Shown here piece after piece: positions 58,900 through 64,000 of a DNA stretch of 64,000 nt (positions are counted from its first letter, which is position 1; every line of letters starts with the position of its first letter). The notes beneath the pieces are model-generated. The model saw only the letters and a program-made list of their open reading frames with translations. It was not told the origin of the DNA and did no database searches. The position numbers and the translations under genes were made by a program. The stretch covers positions 1 to 64,000 of the forward strand of contig JAHHIA010000007.1 of the NCBI GenBank assembly GCA_019359045.1, in the 5' to 3' direction. The DNA comes from Scytolyngbya sp. HA4215-MV1 (GTDB taxonomy: Bacteria; Cyanobacteriota; Cyanobacteriia; Leptolyngbyales; Leptolyngbyaceae).

Positions 58900-59631
58900 A
58901 TGAGCATTTTACCTGTAAAGTTCAATTTCTGGCAAAGACATCCAATGAACACCCAAGCGAAAGTGACCATTGATCTTGATTTCTTACAAAAAACTGCCAG
59001 AAAACTTGCTGAGCATTGTGGACATGACGAATATCATCAACTTCAATTAACTTGGACTGAAGATGTTTGGAAAATTGCTGCCAAATACCTGCCTGAGCAA
59101 ATCGATCGCTGTATGGATTTAGGGGCTTTTACAGGCATTAATTCGATCGCACTGTCTACTTTCTCTAAAGAAGTGATTGCAGTGGATCACCAATCTTATT
59201 TGCCAGACTGGATACCGCCCAATGTGCATTTCTGTGAGGCAAATGTTGACTCAGCTGAATGGGAAAAGCAACTGATTCCCGGTCCCTATCAGGTTTGCTT
59301 CATGATTGAGATTTTGGAACATTTGAGATGGTCTCCCATTCCTTTACTGAAGTGGTTGAATAAACATGTTCATCTTCTGGTGATCACCACACCCGACGAT
59401 GAAGAATGGCCTGCTTTAGAAGTGCACCCCTGGTCCCAATATACACACTATCGTTATCTGCCCACTGCCTTTCCAGGTTGCGTGGGCAACCCCAACCCCA
59501 TGTTTCATGTCAAGCAATATAAGCAACATGAATTTGTAGAATTGCTCTCGGAATGTAATTTTCGCGTTTTAGAACTCAACCGAGTTGGCAATGGGCGGCA
59601 TCAGTTGCTCGCAGTTTGTGTGCCCCGATAG
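58900..59631 (+). CDS. Class I SAM-dependent methyltransferase (small)
   Basis: A 243-residue protein (or 228 from ATG 58945). CMDLGAFTGINSIALSTFSK is motif I, IAVDHQSYLPDWI motif II, and VCFMIEILEHLRWSPIPLLK the acidic region before the helix of motif IV; VHLLVITTPDDEEWPALEVH follows. It has the layout of glycan- or lipid-modifying methyltransferases often found in surface polysaccharide clusters. Located between rfbC and a hydrolase gene. The substrate cannot be inferred. Confidence 0.8.
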   Translation: MSILPVKFNFWQRHPMNTQAKVTIDLDFLQKTARKLAEHCGHDEYHQLQLTWTEDVWKIAAKYLPEQIDRCMDLGAFTGINSIALSTFSKEVIAVDHQSYLPDWIPPNVHFCEANVDSAEWEKQLIPGPYQVCFMIEILEHLRWSPIPLLKWLNKHVHLLVITTPDDEEWPALEVHPWSQYTHYRYLPTAFPGCVGNPNPMFHVKQYKQHEFVELLSECNFRVLELNRVGNGRHQLLAVCVPR

Positions 59632-59661
59632 ATTTATGAGATTTCACTAAACTGTACCTTC

Positions 59662-60522
59662 ATGTCCGTGGTTCAGAAAAATTCTCTCCGCTTTTTACCC
59701 CCCCATCAGCGCCAACCTGAATTGCCGCTATTTGTCTTTCTACCAGGCATGGATGGAACGGGGGAATTGTTAAGAACTCAAATTGCGCGCTTAGAAACCG
59801 CGTTTGATGTCCGCTGTCTGCATATTCCAACCGATAATTTAACGGGTTGGGCTGAGTTGTCAGAAAATGTGATCGCCTTGGTGCAGGCTGAAGTGGGAGG
59901 TCAGGTTCACCGATCGATTTATCTGTGTGGGGAATCCTTCGGAGGCTGTCTGGCAATTCAGGTTGCCTTGCGAGATCCTCAGCTTTTTCATCGAATTGTT
60001 TTGATTAATCCGGCGTCCTCATTTTCTCGCCGTCCCTGGATGGGTTGGGGTCCTCAGCTAACCCGCTGGTTGCCAGAACCCACTTATCAACTGTCTTCTG
60101 TTCTGCTACTGCCTTTATTGGCGTCTTTTCGGCGGATGAAGCAGGACGATCGCCAGTTTTTTCTGAAAACGGTCAGTGCAGTACCTCAAATCACTTCGCT
60201 CTGGCGTATTTCTTTATTGAGCCAGTTTAATGTGACGGATACCGAACTGCGTCGGCTGACCCAACCCGTGCTGATTCTGGCCAGTCTGGCAGATTTGTTG
60301 TTGCCCTCGCTAGCAGAAGCTCGGCGCTTAGAAACCCTCTTGCCCGATGCCAGCGTGACCATATTGCCCGAAAGTGGACATGTTTGTTTGCTAGAGGCTG
60401 AGATTAATCTTTATGAGATTTTGCGGAACGCAGATTTCCTAGAGATGCCGAGCATCCCCCCAAAAAAAAGCATCCCAATGGGATGCCGAAGTGTAGACCA
60501 GGAGATCAAACTCTATTCATGA
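59662..60522 (+). CDS. Alpha/beta hydrolase
   Basis: A 286-residue alpha/beta-hydrolase: LFVFLPGMDGTGELLRTQIA (oxyanion loop), IYLCGESFGGCLAIQVALRD (nucleophile Ser in GESFGG), VLILASLADLLLPSLAEA (Asp) and VTILPESGHVCLLEAEINLY (His). The PGMDGTG and GESFGG pairing resembles phytyl-ester-synthase-type acyltransferases/hydrolases of plastids and cyanobacteria, but that is a resemblance only. Its last codons contain a terminator serving the converging phycobilisome gene. Confidence 0.85.
   Translation: MSVVQKNSLRFLPPHQRQPELPLFVFLPGMDGTGELLRTQIARLETAFDVRCLHIPTDNLTGWAELSENVIALVQAEVGGQVHRSIYLCGESFGGCLAIQVALRDPQLFHRIVLINPASSFSRRPWMGWGPQLTRWLPEPTYQLSSVLLLPLLASFRRMKQDDRQFFLKTVSAVPQITSLWRISLLSQFNVTDTELRRLTQPVLILASLADLLLPSLAEARRLETLLPDASVTILPESGHVCLLEAEINLYEILRNADFLEMPSIPPKKSIPMGCRSVDQEIKLYS
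60462..60486 (-). terminator. Terminator of the phycobilisome gene, embedded in the hydrolase 3' end
   Basis: GCATCCC (60470-60476) and GGGATGC (60480-60486) with an AAT loop; on the minus strand it is followed by eight T (60469-60462). It lies about 80 bp past the stop at 60568 and inside the convergent hydrolase CDS. Confidence 0.8.
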
Positions 60523-60567
60523 TGTTTCGCCACAGGGTTGCAATCGGTCAATCATCACTTCATCTGA

Positions 60568-61041
60568 TTAGGCATGAGATTGCAACGTATTCGTAATCAG
60601 ATCGATGTAAGGACGGATCAAATTACTGCATGCCCCAGGGAGTGTCTTATTAATCGCGTCTTGCAAAAAGCGATAAGCACTCACGCATTGAGACGTGCGA
60701 TGATATGCCAGCAGAATAGTATCTAGCCAAGCCATCATCTGTTCTTTGAAAAAGGTTTCGTCATCTCGCAGGATGGAAAGTGCTGCATAACGCAACACTT
60801 CGGTCATGTCATATTTGCAGCGTGCACCATGCTTTTGGAACAAATCTGGATAAGCCTGTGCCAGTTCACGCAGGGCTAGCAGGATCAACTTATCGTTGTG
60901 TTCGCTAATTTGTCGATAGGTTTCTACGCGAGTCGCATAACTTTGTACGTACTGCTCTAGTGGGTAAAGCTCCTGGAATGTGAGGTAACGACCGTCAGCC
61001 TGAAGAAAATTTTGCTCCAGGGTGTGATTAAAAGTGTGCAT
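60568..61041 (-). CDS. Phycobilisome-type globin protein (allophycocyanin-like paralogue)
   Basis: About 157 residues from ATG 61041 (MHTFNHTLEQNFLQADGRYL); the frame to 61230 is unlikely coding. The phycobilisome globin fold is recognisable from LEQYVQSYATRVETYRQISE, FQKHGARCKYDMTEVLRYAA (the Cys usually binding the bilin, followed by the typical D...LRY), LDTILLAYHRTSQCVSAYRF and the C-terminal helices. It is more divergent than ApcA/CpcA subunits and lies alone, so it is probably a core-associated or stress-related paralogue with a possible bilin. Ends in the terminator at 60462-60486. Confidence 0.85.
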   Translation of the reverse strand: MHTFNHTLEQNFLQADGRYLTFQELYPLEQYVQSYATRVETYRQISEHNDKLILLALRELAQAYPDLFQKHGARCKYDMTEVLRYAALSILRDDETFFKEQMMAWLDTILLAYHRTSQCVSAYRFLQDAINKTLPGACSNLIRPYIDLITNTLQSHA

Positions 61042-61305
61042 AGTATCGTCAGTCAAGTGGATGAAGTAAGCGAGTCGTTGGAATATGATTTGCTGGTAGC
61101 AGCATCTAGCTTCTAGTTTTCCGCATTGATGCCGGAATCCAACTGATGAAGAGTACCCTATCATGTCCAGACTGCCCGAGGAGAATGCTGAAAACAACAT
61201 CCTGAAGCAATTTGCAATAGTCCAAAACAATTCTTAATATAAACTTATTTTGGGATACCCCTGATCCGCTCCAGATTGTATCGCTATCTTTCGTCTGAAA
61301 CCTTC

Positions 61306-62352
61306 ATGTTGCAAGCAAATCATCGGGTCGCAATTTTACTACACGAAGGAATTCGAGGCACCCAGGGCAAAACCGGGCTGGCACTTTTACGTTATAGCGA
61401 GGCGCCGATCGTAGCAGTGGTCGATCGCGACTGTGCAGGCGCCTCGCTGAGCGAACTCACAGGGATACCCTGTACTGTCCCGATCGTCGCTTCGGTTGCC
61501 GAAACGTTGCCCTATCAGCCAGATGTACTGGCGATCGGGATTGCGCCCTCGGGTGGCATCTTGCCCGACGCCTGGAAACAAGAGATTCAACAAGCCGTGG
61601 CTGCTGGCATGTCGATCGCCAATGGGCTACATACGCCTCTCGCGCATGACCCCGATTTGCGCCCCTTGCTGCACCCCCACCAGTGGATCTGGGATGTGCG
61701 ACAGGAACCCAGTGGACTGACCGTAGGCAGTGGGGCAGCGCGTCTGCTTCCATGTCGGCGAGTTCTGGCGGTTGGCACCGACATGGGAGTGGGCAAAATG
61801 GCAACCAGCCTGGAACTCCACCGGGCTTCACGCCAGCAAGGGTTGCATACTAAATTTTTGGGTACAGGACAAGCAGGATTAATGATTGCTGGGGACGGCA
61901 TTCCCCTGGATGCCATTCGGGTGGATTTTGCTGCCGGAGCGGTCGAACAAATGGTGCTGCGTTTTGGGCAAGACTATGACATCCTGTACATTGAGGGACA
62001 GGGATCGCTGTTCAACCCTGCGTCCACTGCGACTTTACCCTTGATGCGAGGCAGCCAACCCACCCATCTGGTGTTGGTACATCGGGCAGGGCAAACCCAC
62101 ATTCGCACCTTCTCCCATGTCAAAATCCCCCCTTTGCCAGATGTGATTCAGGTGTATGAAGCCATTGCTACCGCAGGTGGGGCTTTTGCTCCTGCTAAAG
62201 TAGTGGCGATCGCACTCAACACCGCCCATCTCGACCCCGACAAGGCACAGCAGGCGATCGCGCAAACCCAACTGGAAACTGGGCTGCCCTGTACCGATCC
62301 GGTTCGATCCGGAGTAGCGCCAATCCTAGCTCAGATTTTAGCTAAAACCTGA
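61306..62352 (+). CDS. DUF1611 (DgcN-like) family protein
   Basis: About 348 residues from ATG 61306 (MLQANHRVAILLHEGIRGTQ); the frame from TTG 61276 is less likely. DUF1611 features: GKTGLALLRYSEAPIVAVVD, an N-terminal Rossmann-like part with VLAIGIAPSGGILPDAW, and a P-loop-like VLAVGTDMGVGKMATSLEL in the C-terminal domain with FLGTGQAGLMIAGDGIPLDA. Family members include D-glutamate N-acetyltransferase (DgcN); the cyanobacterial role is not established. Confidence 0.85.
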   Translation: MLQANHRVAILLHEGIRGTQGKTGLALLRYSEAPIVAVVDRDCAGASLSELTGIPCTVPIVASVAETLPYQPDVLAIGIAPSGGILPDAWKQEIQQAVAAGMSIANGLHTPLAHDPDLRPLLHPHQWIWDVRQEPSGLTVGSGAARLLPCRRVLAVGTDMGVGKMATSLELHRASRQQGLHTKFLGTGQAGLMIAGDGIPLDAIRVDFAAGAVEQMVLRFGQDYDILYIEGQGSLFNPASTATLPLMRGSQPTHLVLVHRAGQTHIRTFSHVKIPPLPDVIQVYEAIATAGGAFAPAKVVAIALNTAHLDPDKAQQAIAQTQLETGLPCTDPVRSGVAPILAQILAKT

Positions 62353-62523
62353 CCGCTGCTGCTTAACGCCTGATGCCAAAAAAACTGGGCAGAATTGTAG
62401 CCTACCAGTATGCTAGGCAAAGAATGACGGGGAAAAGTTCAGGCGTGATTGACATCGTCTTCTACAAATCGATCGGTCATTTAGTACTCCCTCGACCTGA
62501 GCCAAGTTTTACAGGATGGGGCT

Positions 62524-64000
62524 ATGAATGATGCAGACACGCACCGCCCAATTCACGATCGTCCCCTCAACCTCGTGTTGGTTGAGGATGATCCAATCTT
62601 TCGCACGGGGTTACGGACATGCTTGCAAAACTTTGCTGATTTGCAAATCATTGCCGAAGTGGAAACTCCAGAGGCTTTGCTAGATCTGTTGAAGTTGGCA
62701 AGTTCTCAACTAGAAGGGGCGATCGATCTGGTAGTGTTGGATTTGGACTTGGGGCGTGCTGCCTTTGGGAGATCTGTCGGGTTGTCACTCTGCCAACAAT
62801 TAAAAGCACAATATCGGCAGATGCCTGTGCTTCTATTGAGCACAACACCCGATCCCCCACTACTAGTCGCGGCTTGGCAAACCGAGGCAGAGGGATATTG
62901 CACCAAAGGGGGGGGAATTACCAAACTAGTTGAAGCGATGCGCCAGGTTGCCAGCGGGCAACGTTATTGGGATCAGGAAATGCCGTTGATTGCCCGATCT
63001 CTCACTTCACCCCGGTTCGGGCGGGAGATTGCCTCTGGGCCTCAAGGGGAACTGTCAGATTGGCGCGGACGATTACGGTCGTCAGGAATTCAACAAATTG
63101 AGACAGCCCTGGTAGAAGTGACAACACAACTGAGTCGTCCGGGGTTGTCCTTGCTCGATCGTGCCGTATTAGCAGGACGGCGGCGAGAATTGCGAACAGC
63201 TCGCTGGTTGGTCAATCGTTTACTTACACCAACTTCAAGTCTGCCCCCCCTGAGCCAATCCACTTCCACTCCTATGCCCCCTATTGCTGAGTCCTTCAGC
63301 CAAAGCGCTGTCCCTGAGCACATACTCGCAACTCGTTCAGCACCTTCCAATCTAGCCCCTGCTGCCGCTCCTGAAGCTGACCGCTTGATCCGATCGGTTC
63401 TCTTCGATCTCACATTCGAGAAACTGCAATCTGGCTTGCAAAATTTGACTGATACCCCCCTGGAAATTGATATTTTGCGAGAAAACAAAAAACGAGAATT
63501 GCTGTCTGTGATTTTGCGTCAGGTAGAAAATGTGCTGGAAGAGTTACGTTTTTCGCAGGTGCACCCTGAACAATTAGCGGAAAAACGAGCGCGTATTTTG
63601 CGCGATCTCTGGCGGATGGCAATCACAGAGTTTTTGGGCAAATACTACACCTTGCAAGTGGGGCAAAATGAGATCGCAGTGGTCAGCGTCTTAGAGCAAG
63701 ATGAGGCGATCGTGCAGACAGCCATCTTGGACAAAATTCCTCAACTCTCTCAGTTGTTTGCCAGTTTGTTATTTCAAGCGCCCTTGGTCATTGATAATGT
63801 GACTTACCCGATCGGGACGACAGAAGCCTTAAACCGTGCCGAAGACCTATTACAACACCTGATCATTCAAGTGGCAAATGCAGTCATGCAACCGTTGCTC
63901 AATCACTTTGCGGATGTGGAAGCTGTGAAACAGGGATTTTACGATCGGCGGTTATTGTCTACACGAGACATTGAGCGGTTTCGCAATAACCTTTCCTGGA
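62524..64000 (+). CDS. Ycf55/DUF3685 protein with response-regulator-like N-terminus (partial)
   Basis: An open frame from ATG 62524 to the window edge (492 codons, incomplete). Residues 15-140 resemble a response-regulator receiver: LNLVLVEDDPIFRTGLRTCL (acidic pair), DLVVLDLDLGR (phospho-acceptor Asp) and MPVLLLSTTPDPPLL. After a Pro/Ser linker (about 240-285) comes the DUF3685/Ycf55 region (VLFDLTFEKLQSGLQNLTDT, FLGKYYTLQVGQNEIAVVSV, NHFADVEAVKQGFYDRRLLS). Ycf55 is a plastid- and cyanobacteria-conserved protein of unknown function. Confidence 0.85.
   Translation, partial: MNDADTHRPIHDRPLNLVLVEDDPIFRTGLRTCLQNFADLQIIAEVETPEALLDLLKLASSQLEGAIDLVVLDLDLGRAAFGRSVGLSLCQQLKAQYRQMPVLLLSTTPDPPLLVAAWQTEAEGYCTKGGGITKLVEAMRQVASGQRYWDQEMPLIARSLTSPRFGREIASGPQGELSDWRGRLRSSGIQQIETALVEVTTQLSRPGLSLLDRAVLAGRRRELRTARWLVNRLLTPTSSLPPLSQSTSTPMPPIAESFSQSAVPEHILATRSAPSNLAPAAAPEADRLIRSVLFDLTFEKLQSGLQNLTDTPLEIDILRENKKRELLSVILRQVENVLEELRFSQVHPEQLAEKRARILRDLWRMAITEFLGKYYTLQVGQNEIAVVSVLEQDEAIVQTAILDKIPQLSQLFASLLFQAPLVIDNVTYPIGTTEALNRAEDLLQHLIIQVANAVMQPLLNHFADVEAVKQGFYDRRLLSTRDIERFRNNLSW

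Noticed and set aside
1-64000. tRNA, rRNA or riboswitch genes
   Set aside because: No T-loop GGTTCGAATC-type motif with a matching acceptor stem and no rRNA-like stretch was noticed on reading; a covariance scan was not possible.

Overview
The window is chromosomal DNA from a cyanobacterium, probably a filamentous one. The HIP1 octamer GCGATCGC and its core occur throughout. Lineage markers include a phycobilisome-type globin gene (60568-61041), a cyAbrB regulator (5622-6086), a DUF4278 micro-protein (4975-5151), a DUF2808 exported protein (38721-39266) and a Ycf55/DUF3685 response-regulator-like gene running off the right edge (62524-64000). Genus cannot be fixed from sequence alone. Only the right end (about 54.2-64 kb: folC, glycosyltransferase, methyltransferases, rfbC, hydrolase, phycobilisome protein, DUF1611, Ycf55-like) looks like ordinary core genome. 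The remainder is an accessory/defence island.

Layout. 0-7 kb: an IS1-like remnant, a Uma2 nuclease, a nucleotidyltransferase group with an RHH protein, a decaying three- to four-gene unit with an HTH protein, a putative eCIS-type effector with a lysozyme-like domain, small cyanobacterial proteins and a broken CHAT protease. 7-16.7 kb: a duplicated-permease/ATPase ABC importer, a peptidoglycan-binding protein, an IS4-family element, a c-type heme sensor, RlpA, an intact CHAT protein and a phage-like endolysin/holin pair. 17-34 kb: MNT-HepT toxin-antitoxin modules (one intact, one frameshifted, one decayed), two large STAND/WD40 proteins (an nSTAND1-WD40 operon and an HTH-adenylate cyclase-NB-ARC-WD40 fusion), a RAYT transposase with REP palindromes inside its own gene, a DUF262 + AAA ATPase + unknown-protein operon, and an IS630 copy. 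35-49 kb: stress, redox and xenobiotic genes (RidA, SDR, DoxX, azoreductase, MarR, glutaredoxin-MauE, MerR, tautomerase, monooxygenases, TetR regulators). 49-54 kb: a triple-TIR/WD40 protein flanked by direct repeats of about 135 bp.

The main finding is that the 35-49 kb segment carries six integron-type attC sites (35210, 42043, 42942, 46006, 46810, 48852). All are on the + strand, 83-90 bp long, with GTTAT-type right core boxes, imperfectly complementary L boxes and one unpaired extra G in the left L box. Each lies 0-85 bp after the stop of a + strand gene. This is the organisation of an integron cassette array; no integrase is present in the window, so within these limits it is a CALIN (attC cluster lacking an integrase).

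The other strong candidates for undescribed systems are: the DUF262/AAA/317-aa operon (28812-32139); the 73-aa / nSTAND1-WD40 / 138-aa operon (18552-22379), whose large protein shares an N-terminal beta motif with the nearby CHAT protein; the HTH-cyclase-NB-ARC-WD40 fusion; and the repeat-flanked triple-TIR protein. Family assignments come from recognising motifs in the translations. No database search was possible.
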